Notes: generated by a model from the sequence alone, not told the origin. Positions 13,482-24,384 are shown, counted from the stretch's first letter. The stretch: 64,000 nt of DNA from Anaspis maculata (GCA_949128115.1 OX421963.1:84329602-84393601), one strand, 5' to 3'. A program made the numbers and translations.

Positions 13482-13548
13482 ATGAGCTTATATGCAAAAA
13501 TCCGGCTGGGTTTCATTTTTGTTTGCTATTATTTCTGTAATTCCTGGC
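13482..13548 (+). repeat. Fragment related to the 34-38 kb palindrome
   Basis: The block gagcttatatgcaaaaatcc followed by ggctgggtttcatttttgtt matches the palindrome's right arm at about 37047-37093 with few changes, and its reverse complement matches the left arm near 35720-35755. This shows the large palindrome belongs to a dispersed family. Confidence 0.6.
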
Positions 13549-13563
13549 CTAATGTTGGAATAA

Positions 13564-14068
13564 TGTTACGAGCGGCGATTCTGGATAACACGCGATCTTT
13601 CTAGACTCTTCCCGTTAGATCGCAGTGTACCAGTGCGGAGCGTTCTGGTGTGTTCCGGAGCGCGCGTGTAGGCTTTTTCCCGTACAACTGTATGGAGACT
13701 TCTGCAGTGGGTCAAGCTACATCTGTCCATTTTGGCGGAGGCGCCGGTTTTACAGCAAGATTTTTCGGGAGTCGTATAGAAACCCTGATATGTCGGGTCA
13801 CTGTGGAGACTGCTGGAGAATGCATGGAACATTCGAGATGTCTCAGTCGGACCTATATAAGGCATCAATCGTCGCCTCACGGGCAGTTATGAATTGCATG
13901 CAATGTGGTAGCGAGCGGATTAAAAGCGAGTAGTAATCACAGCGATATTCCTAAGTAAATAATTGTTGGCGTGTATTTATTGTGGTACGCAGTAATGAAC
14001 ACTGAACAGTGTGTGTTTTAAAACGATCGTCTCAATCATATTTGAACCCGTACGCGAAATACGTAACA
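13564..14068 (+). mobile_element. Solo LTR, Ty3/Gypsy-like
   Basis: The block starts TGTTACG and ends CGTAACA, a perfect 7-bp inverted pair with the TG...CA form of LTR ends. The four bases before it (13560-13563, ataa) are repeated directly after it (14069-14072, ataa), a 4-bp target duplication. A TATA box at 13854-13860 sets the likely plus-strand orientation. At 505 bp it fits an LTR; no internal gag/pol lies next to it, so it is a solo LTR formed by LTR-LTR recombination. Ty3/Gypsy is inferred from the TGTTAC start and 4-bp duplication. Confidence 0.8.
13854..13860 (+). promoter_or_regulatory. TATA box inside solo LTR
   Basis: tatataa about 290 bp into the LTR, where a U3 promoter is expected. 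It could still drive transcription into flanking DNA. Confidence 0.5.
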
Positions 14069-14072
14069 ATAA

Positions 14073-15330
14073 TGAATATTTTTCTCTCCTCCGTTGTTTT
14101 TTTTCATCGTAGTGTTGTATTTCAAGCGAAAGTTCAGAGTTTGAAGAAATCTATAGACAATTTGGTCAGCGCTGGCTGAGGGGTCTGGCCCCTCTGATAC
14201 CTCCATCGGTTTCGAGGCCACTTTCATTCTTTGCCCGGTAGGCCAAAACTTGCCAGTCCGACGCTGGGCTCGCTCTGTTCGCGGATTCAGAACATTTTCT
14301 AATAAGGGGGGGCCCGCAAGTGATATTCAACATCGGGCCATCGGGGCCTGGCTAAGTTCTCGGCGGCCCTGCTAGCCATGCCACCATAAATACTCGCGTC
14401 TTTTATTCGGGAATAATCCAGCTTTATCCAAAGGCCTCGAAGGCTGTTGCCACTTCCATTGACCTTCCAATATGCTCCAGTATTCGGCGCAAGTGCATCG
14501 CGAGAGCCCTAGTCAAATCCATCGGCTTCGCGAATATTTTTGCAACCTCTCGAAGCACGGCTCCTCCGCCAATTATAAAGTTGTGCCTTATTTGCACGTC
14601 GTGGCTTCCAGCGACTTTTGTAACAGTATAGTTATTACAGCCTGATTACTCTTTTGTAATACGGGAAGTTTGCTGAGGGAGCTGTAATATTTGGCATTGT
14701 GAACCACCACTTCATCGCCTCGTTTGGGCTTTTCAAAAGAAGCTCAAGTTATTTTTGCGATGTCAAACCAAAAAACTCAAATATTTCAAGATAGTTTCAC
14801 AAAAAAAAACGAGCTTGGCTGTATGAGCACTCTTTTTGGCCTGTTTATGAACGTTTTGGCTTCCACTCTCGGCAAAAAATGATGCCGTCAAGAATGCGTA
14901 CTTTGAATTTGGACCAAAGCCTAAAACCTTTTCCAATGTTGTCTTGTATGACTTGCTTCCAAAGGGATCAGGAGCGAAAAGTCACACAGGAAAGACACAT
15001 TCTATTTAGCAAACACTGTGAAGTTTGAGCTTCCATTTCAATCATCACGGCACGCACCCTGACCAACACAGAATTTCTAAGGCAGTGAAATGTACGGAGG
15101 TTTTAGTTCCCAAGATAACCTCATATCCAGTTTCTGGAGGAGTCCATACCGAAAATGCTCGGTGGGCTTCAAATCCGGGCTGGATGCTGGCACCTATATA
15201 ACTCGAATACCAACTACATCGATTATTCTGCATGTACACAAAATCATCACCCACAAACCCAGCATAACGTACCACAATGTGTACTAGAGCCTCTTCGAAG
15301 CACGTACTCTACCTATTGGGTAGTATTAAT
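14073..15330. other. Non-coding stretch, locally GC-rich
   Basis: No gene recognised. About 14150-14400 is GC-rich and contains a hairpin on ggggtctggcccc. The dispersed motif gcacggctcctccgccaatt lies at 14555-14574; its reverse complement recurs at 49121-49142. Confidence 0.4.
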
Positions 15331-15333
15331 ATG

Positions 15334-15432
15334 AAATAAGCATAAGCATTTGCTTGGATTTCATAGGCGTTGCTAGGAAAAGTCTGCTTAGCAACTTCTC
15401 AATAATCTAAGCAAATGCTTATGCTTATTTTT
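15334..15432. repeat. Short hairpin with a perfect 22-bp stem
   Basis: aaataagcataagcatttgc plus tt pairs without mismatch with its reverse complement at the other end of a ~100 nt segment. A second short stem (gttgcta / tagcaac) lies inside. This could be a tiny MITE or a small-RNA precursor-like hairpin; the sequence alone does not decide. Confidence 0.55.
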
Positions 15433-16367
15433 TATAAGGACTGCCTAAACGATGGAGACTGGTTCCAGTTTGGGGGCAAGTGACTCAATCAATTAGATAC
15501 GGTTTGTTTTGTGATGAAGGTCTGCGATTTGGTATAAAAGGTCTTCATGGTCTTTTTTTTCGAATGTATTCGATAAGCGCTGACCGTTTTCTTTCCAACA
15601 TGGTCAACTGTAGAAGCCTGTTTCTTCAGAACGTTGAGATACTCCGCGCAAACAGCAGAACGGTACGAATTCAAAAATTGGGACACGCCACGTTTCTTCG
15701 ACCGTAGCCTGCGTTATTTGAAACAAAGGCCTGAGGCTTGAGCAGCCACTCTTGGAGAAGTGTATTATTTCAAAGGAGTGACTTGGCAAAATCTCATCAA
15801 ACTTGAGTTAGTTTTGATCCAAGTGTCAGTTGCTGCGGAGAATGCGGAATTCTCCAAAGTATAATTCGTGAAGGAGCATGAGAGAATATGTTTGCTCCTA
15901 CTTCTTCCTCTTTGAAGAAAGATTCTTAAGAAGACCAAACAGTACTGGAACCAGTTAGTCAACTTTGGAGGCAACTGACTTAACTGGCAAGAATATAATG
16001 TTCCAGCTCCAACATAAACCCCAGATTCTAAAAATCGGCCAACATAGCAAAAAATTGTCGCAGCAGGACCAAAATGTTTTTTTTACCGTTCTGTTTGGGG
16101 AATATAGGTGCCCATTTCCAGAGCCATTTCCAGGGATAAGTACAAAATATCTCTCTGAACCAGATGGAAAAATTTCACCAAATTTTACAGAACAGGGAGT
16201 CATCCAAACTTCGAAATATATGAAGGACCTCATGCGACGTCTTGTATAATAAACGTTACAAAACACCACGTCAAGCTGTATAGTTCAAGAAGCCATCTCC
16301 GCTGTTCAGCTGTGATTTTCTTCTCCTTAGTCTGTTTCTCACAAGAGCTACGACACTTTGAATTCGA
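15433..16367. other. Non-coding stretch
   Basis: Frames of 60-105 codons exist on both strands and shadow one another; none shows a domain I recognise. ctggttccagt near 15463 is echoed in inverted form near 15947, hinting at an eroded inverted repeat of about 0.5 kb. Confidence 0.35.
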
Positions 16368-16607
16368 TCAAAAATTTGGGGTGATCAGATGTTTTTTGCT
16401 CGCAAGTCTTTGCTGTGTAGTAGCGTCATCAGCATAGCCAAAAAAGGAAACAACATAAGAGAAATTGGGTATTCCGTCTCGGTCTTCAAGCTTACTCGCA
16501 CTTGCGAATGTGCAGTTTCTGGGTCCAGTCACTCTAATTGCAATCCCAAATATCAATAAGAGCGCGACAAGGACAATCAATTTTAAACCCTTTCCTTCTA
16601 GATACAA
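16368..16607 (-). CDS. Possible secreted-protein exon or remnant (79 codons)
   Basis: The frame opens with Met, and residues 8-25 form a strongly hydrophobic run (KLIVLVALLLIFGIAIRV) like a signal peptide or membrane anchor. The rest includes a DGIP...SYVVSF stretch and a terminal HLITPNF. This faintly recalls the N-terminal part of chymotrypsin-like (S1) proteases, where such a segment precedes the catalytic His, but no catalytic residue is visible. The Met lacks an obvious conserved context and no partner exon was found. The similarity may be chance, so I call it only a candidate. Confidence 0.2.
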   Translation of the reverse strand: MYLEGKGLKLIVLVALLLIFGIAIRVTGPRNCTFASASKLEDRDGIPNFSYVVSFFGYADDATTQQRLASKKHLITPNF

Positions 16608-17960
16608 GACACAAGTATTTCTACTTCAGCGACTAGGAGACTCCAACAGTGGATCAAGCCAGAAACCTGATCGGTATGATACAGGGAAAAAATTGTGAAG
16701 AAGGAATCGAAAGTTATGTTGACAAATAGATATTTTTCAAATCTCACACAAATAACAAATTCCGTTTGATAAATCAAACAACTAATTGAAAATGATGGTA
16801 AGCCCACACCCACACGCGCGCGGTTCATAATAAGCATATATACCACGTATATTTACTTAGCGCTTGTACCGAACTCTAATCCCCTAGACCCCAGCCATGG
16901 CTTTTCCAATAAGAAGTAGAAAAACCAGCACTTGAACCGTACGCAACGAAACGAGAGATGAGGAAAAAACCGAATCCCATCCTTAATAAAGATACAATTA
17001 CTGCAGTTTATCATTTCAGGATCCGCTGCGACCGTCATTAATTTCGTCCGTAAGCTTTCAGAGCGCGAGCTCAAATATAAATAACAGAGCGATAAGATCG
17101 GGCCCGGGAATCAAATAATGTGAGGAGCGCAAGAAGAGGCGACGACGCTTTTCAACTCAACTCTATCTTCGGGTGTAACGGCTCGGCACCCCGTCGAGGC
17201 GACTCCGCAGTTTGACGGGAACATACCTCGTGCACATGATTTCCAACAAATTTACAGATTTGTGATCAATTGTCACCGCATATCTATGCTTCTCGTATTT
17301 ATAAGAGTACATGCCGAATGCTATATAAGAACTTGTCGGCTGAAGATGTGGAAAGAAACCTCACCATACAAGAGTGAGGTAGTGGATTATGAAAAAGCAA
17401 TTTCTTTTTGTCGTGCAAGTCGAAGGGGTTCCCCACCGTCGCGGCCTCGATAATTTCTCTTGTCGATGTTGTTCAGTACACCAGGGGCGAATGTCAGACA
17501 AATTATCGTCTTGTCAGAACGGCACCGATCGATCACTTTCTGGCCGATCCACAAACAAGCGGCCCAGCCGAACGTCTGATGGCATGCATCATGCACGGGC
17601 AAAAAAATTAGACGAGGTCCCAATTCGTCATCATTTTATTTTTCAACTTCGAATTTATTATGATCGATCTCGGTGCGGCTGTGTCTGCGATGCGCGAATC
17701 GTTGTGATGGCGGCCGTCCCATCCGATTAAGGGAGAGATTGATGGTGCGACCGGGCACATCAAGAAACTGGGATTATCGAGCAAGAATTTGAGCCAAAAT
17801 GCTTTCTGATTTGTTTGCATTGTTCTGTTCCTTTCGATTTCTCTCCGATATAGGGTGAACACTACTGTTGTTTGCCCTGGGACAATAATGATTGGCGTTG
17901 GCTAATTTTTCTTGAAATTATAATGTGGCGGCTCTCATGTGGGCATGTGGCGGAGGAACT
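16608..17960. other. Non-coding, higher-GC stretch
   Basis: About 17050-17870 is richer in GC than most of the window and carries overlapping frames on both strands (up to about 113 codons) with no recognisable domain. It could be host regulatory DNA or an unrecognised exon region. Confidence 0.35.
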
Positions 17961-17965
17961 GTTGT

Positions 17966-18040
17966 CTTCTTGGTAGCTTAATGGTAGAAAATTCATCCGG
18001 CAAATGGGAGACGCGGGTACGATTTCCGCTCGGGGCAAGA
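17966..18040 (+). repeat. tRNA-like SINE head
   Basis: An A-box-like segment (tagcttaatggtagaa, from 17974) and a B-box-like segment (gggtacgatttccg, 18015-18028) are spaced as in a tRNA. The intervening sequence resembles a tRNA-Gly or tRNA-Ala arm, but a full cloverleaf with a paired acceptor stem is not evident. The BEL/Pao element begins 75 bp downstream and may have landed in the SINE body. Confidence 0.45.
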
Positions 18041-18113
18041 CACTTTTTCTCTGTCACATCGCGCTATAATAACAAGTGTTGGGTTCTGTCAGGGTGAACT
18101 TTTGTTTTAGTGT

Positions 18114-18443
18114 TGTTTGGTACTCATATTAGAATTTAATTCCTTTCTTTTTACCTTGGCTCCCTGAGCCATAAGAAATTATCGTCCGATAAGAAGAATA
18201 TCACGGCCCGTAGCAATAAAACGCGAGTCAAAAGTGCTCTTCTTCGTTTTCCTCTTTTCGCCGCGTTGTGTGTGCAATTTCGATTTTATCTTGAACGATT
18301 AATTACAATCCCCATTTTTCAACCCTCCAACTACCTCATCGTGACGATCAGACCACAGCCATCACCATCAGGGAGCGCTCTCTACACATCTCGCCGGACG
18401 TCACAAGGTAGGTCCTTTTTCATTTTTCCCTCAATACCCAACA
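18114..18443 (+). repeat. 5' LTR of BEL/Pao element
   Basis: This 330-bp block starts TGTTTGG and ends CCCAACA, with the usual TG/CA ends. It matches 24050-24384 nearly throughout. An AATAAA at 18215-18220 is changed in the 3' LTR. Confidence 0.95.
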
Positions 18444-18450
18444 TAATTTC

Positions 18451-18468
18451 TGGTCCTTCGAATCCGAT
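18451..18468 (+). promoter_or_regulatory. Primer binding site, tRNA-Tyr-like
   Basis: tggtccttcgaatccgat begins seven bases after the LTR. Its first twelve bases complement CCA plus the acceptor 3' strand TCGAAGGA, which fits insect tRNA-Tyr as I recall it. The following bases fit less well, so the tRNA identity is probable, not certain. Confidence 0.7.
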
Positions 18469-18687
18469 CCTTTGTCCTTTATACAGTTCATTCATTTCCC
18501 AAATCGTTAAATTCTCGTTCATTTCATAAATTTTTACGCTTTTTATTGAATTCGATAATTTCTTAATACGTGCGCCTTTTTTGTCACGTGTCATACGTCA
18601 CTGCCCACCTGACCATACTTGCGTTTGCGTGGCTCTGTTCGTGATATCAGTTGACGTACAGCTTTCATTTGAATTCAGGGTAGGGGT

Positions 18688-19944
18688 TTGTTTACATGCA
18701 TGTCAGTTGCCCAAGACGCCATGCCTCCTATAGAACTTCCTTCTAATCCTAGTCCTGCCCAAATTCAGGAAATGCAAGGTCTTGTTGACAGACGCGCAAG
18801 ACTGTGGCAACGGCTGCAAGTCACTCATGACATGATCGCAAAATTACCCAATCAGCAAAGTATTTTTGAGTCGCGATGTCAGGACTTACAAGAGCAGAAT
18901 GGGTATTTCGAAGAAGTTCAAGTCAAAATTGCTAGGTTGTCTGCAGCACATGATGACTTGAAAACAGATACTCAAAAAGTTGATGTAGCTTACTACGAAC
19001 TTTACTACACTGTACTCGCCAAGTTCCGTAGTATAACTCTCTCTGTCGCACCAGCAGTATCTGCAACGCCCGCTGCTCAAACTCCACATTTGCCCAAAAT
19101 TGACATTCCCAAATTTTCTGGAAAAATAGAAGAATTCGATTCTTTTATTGCTTTGTTCAATTCGTTGATCCACAACTCCTCTCTTTCTGAAATACAAAAT
19201 TTTTCCTACTTGATCTCGTGTCTAGAAGGTCCCGCGCTATCTTTAGTCAAAAGTGTTTGTTTCTCTGCGACTAATTATAACCAAGCGTACACCACTCTCC
19301 AAGAACGTTACACCCATCAACGTGTTGTTGCTACGCACTACATGATCAAGATCGTCGATTGTTCTCCGTTGAAAAACGATTCATTATCTTGCCTTCGCTC
19401 TTGGCTGGATATTGTACATACGAACATTGTTTCCTTGAAGGCTCTTCAACTCACCGATCTAACAGATTTCATGTTTCTGCACTTGGCGCTGCGTTTATTG
19501 GATAATAAAACCCGCAAAATGTTTGAACAAGAGCATGTCGACGTTAAGTTTCCTACCTATGAACAGCTGGTTATTTTCTTACGTAATCAATGTTCAATTG
19601 AAGAAATCTCGAAAGGAAACCTTGACACCGGCAAATCAAATACTTTTTCCGATCTTGCCAAGCCCGTGCGTAAAGCTCTCGTTACTACCGAAGTTACAGC
19701 GAAGACTCTGGCCAATGTTAATGTAGCTTGTCCTCATTCCAAGGGCAATCATCAATTGATTAAGTGCTCGGCGTTTTTGGAATTGTCCCCATCAGAAAGG
19801 CATGCTGCGGTGCGGTCAGCTCATCGTTGTTTCGCGTGTTTTGGTAATCATTTGCTACTAGACATTGTTTATCTGTCAAGCACAATTCCCTTCTCCGCTA
19901 TTCGACTGTTCCTAATGGTCGTAACGAAAATTCCAACAAACTGA
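18688..19944 (+). pseudogene. gag of BEL/Pao element, 3' end frameshifted
   Basis: This is a structural polyprotein for the retrotransposon's particle. Residues about 25-115 are charged and helical, coiled-coil-like. Residues about 135-310 match the DUF1759 gag region of BEL/Pao elements, starting with LPKIDIPKFSG and followed by a conserved FNSLIH...L.YL stretch. A zinc knuckle begins at Cys381 and Cys384 (CFAC), but the rest of the motif is not in this frame: sequence typical of the post-knuckle region (KHNSLLR) appears from about 19866 in the frame of the downstream pol segment. A one-base-type frame change near 19847-19865 therefore breaks the knuckle, and the last ~30 residues here are out-of-frame. 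The true start may be the Met at 18688 or a nearby downstream one. Confidence 0.85.
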
Positions 19945-19970
19945 ACGAATCAGTTGTTGATTCGGCAACT

Positions 19971-21404
19971 GTGGGCAATCCAAATCTTGCTCCTAGTGCA
20001 CCGCCAACGGGTTCAACGTTGAATTGTAATTTTTCCTCGGAAACTCACCATTCGTCGCGCAGTGTTTTGCTTGGAACTGCGAAAGCATGCATTCAAGATG
20101 TTCTCGGCGAGTGGCATCCATGTCGCCTTGTAGTTGATTCCGGCAGTCAGCTGAGCTTCATCACCAGTGCGCTTGCTCGGAGTTTAAACCTCCCGGCGAA
20201 GAAATGTCCGTTTGACATTAGCGGAGTAGGAGGTACACGGCCACTCCAAGGTCAAGGTGTAGTTTCTTGTAAACTCGCTCCTCGTTGTTTTGATAAGCCT
20301 TCTATTGATTTTGATGCCGTAATTTTACCGTCAATTACATCACATCTTCCTCCGGTTCCTATCTCGGACAAAATGCTCCAACGTTTTTCTGGATTGAATT
20401 TAGCCGATCCTACCTTTATTCAACCCTCGAATGTTGACCTTCTCTTGGGTGCGCAAGCCTACCTGGACATAATGCCAACGTCTGCTTCGATCATCAAAGG
20501 TCAACCTTCCGCCGTGTGTACAAATCTTGGTTGGATTATTATTGGTTCGGTTGAAGTCAACGCATCCTTATCTACGTTTTCATCCTTTTTTGTGTCAGCG
20601 TCTCCCTCGCTCGACATTTTAATTCGCTTTTTTTGGGAAACGGAAGAAGTTTCCAGCCCTGTTCCCCTCTCGCCTGCCGATCAGGAATGCGAGGATTTTT
20701 TTGCCCGAACTGTATCTCGGGAACCATCCGGTCGTTATGTAGTGTCCTTGCCCTTCAAAGGAGATAGTCGCCCTGATTTGGGTTCTACCCGTGAAATTGC
20801 ACTTCAGAGGTTTCAAAAACTCGAAACCCGATTTTTGCGCAATACCAAATTCGCTCAGCTGTACCACGATAATCTAAATGATTACATCAATCAAGGTCAC
20901 ATGACTGTTGCAACTTCACCGGCTTCTTACATTCTTCCACATCACGGAGTTCTCAAGGAGAGCTCTATTACTGCCCTTCGAGTGGTTTTTAACCCTTCCC
21001 AAAAAAGTTCCACCTGTCGAACTCTCAATGATGCACTTCACGCAAGTCCAAAGCTTCAAAGCGACATCGAAACTATTCTCACCAATTTTCGCATGCACGC
21101 TGTTGGTCTTATCTGCGACATCAAGCAGATGTACCGGGTTATTGTTTTGAATCCCGATGACTGCGTGTATCAACATTTATTTTGGCGTTCGTCTCCGTCC
21201 GAACCGATTCAGGAATGGGAATTTAATAGAGTTACCTTCGGCATGACCTGCAGCCCTTTTTCAGCGCAACGTGTATTGCAACAATTGATAACGGATGAAG
21301 AAAAAAGTTATCCACGTGCCGCTCGGATTCTCGCTGATATGTCGACGATATCGTCTGTGGTGCTTCTTCTGTTTCTGAAGCGTAATCATTGCAGCATGAA
21401 TTAA
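19971..21404 (+). pseudogene. pol segment: aspartic protease and N-terminal RT
   Basis: The open frame in fact begins upstream near 19848, continuous with gag's displaced tail, so the Met at 19971 is not a natural start. The protease active-site triad (DSG) is at residues 56-58, in VVDSGSQLSFIT, as in A17/Pao proteases. The RT fingers and palm follow: FNPSQKSS near residue 340, then motif A with the catalytic Asp at residue 383 (CDIKQMY) and a GMTCSPF block. The YVDD motif C is absent from this frame because of a frame change near 21336; the last ~22 codons are out-of-frame sequence. It acts with the RNase H and integrase segments downstream as one polyprotein in intact relatives. Confidence 0.85.
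21338..21385 (+). other. RT motif C in shifted frame, followed by stop
   Basis: The YVDD catalytic motif reads at 21338-21349 in the frame of the next segment. Eleven codons later that frame has TAA at 21383-21385. Thus a frame change and a nonsense codon lie within about 50 bases of the RT active site. Confidence 0.85.
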
Positions 21405-22870
21405 TCTCTCTTTTGCGCTCCGCTTTCTTTGAGTTACGCAAGTGGGCGTGCTCCCATGATGATGTTCTTCGAGATATGGACCAGTCCTTGCGTGAGCTCT
21501 CACATTCCGCGGGTTCCCATCAAGTTATCAAGGTGTTAGGCCTTTATTGGGACCCATCCTCTGATTGTTCTTGTTACGCTGTAAAGCCTGGCTCTAATAA
21601 GCCTACGGAAAGAAACATTCTTTCTCAAATTGCTCGTATGTTTGATGTGAACGGATATTTGAGCCCAGTTATTTTCTTCTTCAAATACTTGATGCAGCTC
21701 TTATGGTTGAGCAAGATCGCATGGGATGATGCGTTACCGGCTAATCTGTTCGAGCTTTGGAAATCGATTTATGACGAACTGCCTTTGTTGTCACACATCA
21801 AAATTCCCCGCTGTATCTTGCCACCGTCGTACTCCAAGATCCAACTCTTTGGATTTGCCGATGCCTCCAGCAAAAGCATAGCAGCAGTTCTATATTTGAG
21901 AATTTCTTCTTCCTCGCAATTTTCTTCACATCTAGTCAAGGCTAAAACACGCGTCGCTCCACTCAAAACTTTGACCATTCCGAGACTCGAGTTGAACGCT
22001 GCGGTTCTGCTATTACGTCTCGTCAAATCTGTGCAACCTCTCATTCTATCTTTGCAAATCAAGGATGTTTTTCTTTTCAGTGATTCAACCACGGCTTTGA
22101 CTTGGATTCGCACTCCACCTCATTCATTAAAAACTTTCGTTTCCAATCGCGTCGTGGAAATTTACGACAATTTTCCCACCGCTACTTGGCGGTACATCTC
22201 GACTGATTTGAATCCAGCTGATTGCGCCACTCGCGGCCTTGTGCCTTCGCAGCTGCTTTCTCACTCGCTCTGGTGGAACGGCCCTTCTTTTTTTGTTCAA
22301 CCCGAGTCACTCTGGCCGCCCTCTTCCATTGCCGTTTTGAAATCGATTCCTGAGCTGAAAGAGCCAATGGCTGCTTTGGTTACTCGTGATCAACCTATGC
22401 CTCATTTTCTCGAATTGATAAACAAGCACTCCTCTTTGTCAAAACTGCAGCGAGTGTTGGCGTATGTTTTGCGTTTCATTCTTAATTGTCGCACACCTCA
22501 GAAGGATAGACTGCTTGGTCCCCTTCTACCCACTGAATACACCAAGTCTTTGAATCACTGTGTCCAAGTTGTGCAAAGTTTTCACCTTGCCGACGACATC
22601 AAATCCTTGCAGCATGACAAACCCTGTAGCAGCCAACTGCGGATGCTATCTCCATTTCTTTCACCCGAGGGTCTTGTCATGGTGGGGGGTCGACTTCGAC
22701 ATTCTGGCCTGCCAAACTTGTCTCGTCACCCCTATCTTATACCCCGGCGGAGTCATTTGGCTGTTTTGATTGTCGATTTCTTCCATCAGGTCAGTCTGCA
22801 TGGAGGCCCATGTGTCATCACTTATTCATCGACAATTCTGGATATCAGGTCTACGGAGCTTGATTCGTAG
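21389..22870 (+). pseudogene. pol segment: RT C-terminus, RNase H, start of integrase
   Basis: The frame continues pol after the stop at 21383; the Met at 21389 is simply the first Met after it. RT thumb and connection sequence comes first. RNase H follows with its four acidic residues in order: Asp158 (FADAS), Glu201 (PRLELNAA), Asp232 (FSDST) and Asp278 (NPADCATRG). The C-terminal part holds the integrase zinc-binding histidines (HQVSLH, an HX4H pair), but the paired cysteines are in the next frame, since the frame changes around 22803-22822. The last ~15-20 residues are out-of-frame. RNase H itself looks intact in its catalytic residues. Confidence 0.85.
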
Positions 22871-23882
22871 CCGTATTTTTCGTTGTTTGCGGTGTTACCG
22901 TTTTTCAGCCAAGCCTTCTCAACCCTTGATGGGTGACTTACCCCCTTCTCGTGTCGAACCCGGACGTTGTTTTGCCAACACAGGGCTAGATTTTGCTGGG
23001 CCTTTTCTCCTCAAGGAAAGTTCCCGCCGAAATGCGACACTTTTCAAATGTTACGTTGCTTTTTTTGTGTGCATGGCCACGAAAGCCATCCAGGTAGAGT
23101 TGGTTAGCGCTCTGACTTCTGAATCTTGTCTGGCCGCCTTGCATCGATTCTTTTCTTGCCGTGGGTTGTCCACTAACATTTTTTGTGACCAGGGAAGAAA
23201 TTTCAGAGGTGCTGCCCGTCACATGGATGAAGTCTACAACTTCTTGAAAGAGTCGAATGCAGATCTGGCACAGTCATTATCGTCCCGTCATGTGAAGTGG
23301 AATTTTAATCCTCCCTACGCTCCCAATTTCGGTGGTCTCTGGAAAGCTGGCGTGAAATCGGTTAAACACCACCTAAAAAGAGTTATCGGCGAACAACATT
23401 TTACCTTTGGAGAGTTTTCCACTCTACTGTGCCGCATCGAAGCCACCCTAAACTCGCGACCCTTGGGTCCGATCTCGTCTTTACCCGATGATGGTCTAGA
23501 CTGTTTGACCCCAGCTTATTTTTTGACCGGCGGTTGTCTTATGTCGCCTGTAGAAGAAAATTTGAATGACAACCCTCCTCGCCTGTTGACTCGTTGGCAA
23601 CTTGTGACTCAAAGCACTCAGCAATTCTGGAAAGTTTGGTCACAAGATTTCCTGAACAGTCTCATGCAACGTCCTAAATGGACAACATCCATTCCAAACC
23701 TAAAGGAAGGTGATCTAATCCTGCTTCCTAAACCCTCTTCCTCTCCTTTATCATGGCCTCTTGGACGCCTGACACGCCTTTTCCCTGGGGCTGACGGTGT
23801 GGTACGCGTGGTAGAAGTTCGCACCACTGATGATACTTCAAGGCGCCCCGTAAATAAAATAATCCCACTCCCTTGCGATTGA
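22770..23882 (+). pseudogene. pol segment: integrase with altered catalytic residue
   Basis: Only sequence after about 22815 is the true frame. Cys-X2-Cys (CLRC, residues 39-42) completes the zinc-binding module begun upstream. The core domain has Asp74 (TGLDFAGPF) and Asp140 (FCDQGRNF). At the third position, in the normally invariant GG(L/I)WE block, residue 192 is Lys (GGLWKAG; codon aaa at 23343-23345), replacing the metal-binding Glu. The C-terminal region with a GDLILL motif and a stop at 23880-23882 looks complete. Loss of the Glu should abolish strand transfer on its own. No env follows. Confidence 0.88.
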
Positions 23883-24037
23883 TTTTGTATTTTTGTTTGT
23901 TTCAATTTTTTCTCTCAAATTTCGGTTTAAGTTTACTTTAATAATTCATTTTCGCGTTTTGGTCAAACGCCTAATTTAATTAATTTTTTCATTTCTCTTT
24001 AATTTTTTGCCTATCCATTCAAAATTCTTTTAATTTT

Positions 24038-24049
24038 GGGTGGGAGGTA
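24038..24049 (+). promoter_or_regulatory. Polypurine tract
   Basis: gggtgggaggta lies directly before the 3' LTR, where plus-strand DNA synthesis is primed. It includes one T and ends one base before the LTR. Confidence 0.8.
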
Positions 24050-24384
24050 TGTTTGGTACTCATATTAGAATTTAATTCCTTTCTTTTTACCTTGGCTCCC
24101 TGAGCCATAAGAAATTATCGTCCGATAAGAAGAATATCTCGGCCCGTAGCAACAAGACGCGAGTCAAAAGTGCTCTTCTTCGTTTTCCTCTTTTCGCCGC
24201 GTTGTGTGTGCAATTTCGATTTTATCCTGAACGATTAATTACTATCCCCATTTTTCAACCCTCCAACTACCTCATCGTGACGATCGGACCACAGCCGTCC
24301 CGTCACCATCAGGGAGCGCTCTCTACACATCTCGCCGGACGTCACAAGGTAGGTCCTTTTTTATTTTTCCCTCAATACCCAACA
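24050..24384 (+). repeat. 3' LTR of BEL/Pao element
   Basis: 335 bp, matching the 5' LTR with about eight substitutions and a 5-bp insertion (gtccc type, near 24297). TSD agtgt follows at 24385-24389. Confidence 0.95.

Larger units (their letters stand above)
18114..24384 (+). mobile_element. BEL/Pao LTR retrotransposon, degenerate full-length copy
   Basis: The layout is 5' LTR, tRNA-type primer binding site, gag, protease, RT, RNase H, integrase, polypurine tract, 3' LTR. agtgt at 18109-18113 is repeated at 24385-24389, a 5-bp target duplication typical of BEL/Pao. Family assignment rests on a gag of the DUF1759 type, a DSG protease of the A17 type, a YVDD RT motif, and an integrase of the Pao type with a GGLW signature. 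There is no env. Coding is interrupted by frame changes near 19847-19865, 21336 and 22803-22822, plus a stop at 21383. The LTRs differ by about eight substitutions and a 5-bp indel, so insertion was not ancient. Confidence 0.95.

Noticed and set aside
13625..13933. Protein-coding gene in the GC-rich 13.6-13.9 kb block
   Set aside because: Three overlapping frames on both strands fall inside a well-defined solo LTR.
17387..17862. Host gene at 17.4-17.9 kb
   Set aside because: Overlapping frames on both strands arise from higher GC content; no domain seen.
19847..21338. Programmed ribosomal frameshift in the BEL/Pao element
   Set aside because: BEL/Pao elements usually have one gag-pol frame. 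Here the changes fall inside the zinc knuckle and the RT core and are joined by a stop and a third change, so decay is simpler.
22770..22870. True overlapping genes at the pol segment junction
   Set aside because: The overlap is the tail of one frame running past a frame change; the zinc-binding module is split across it.
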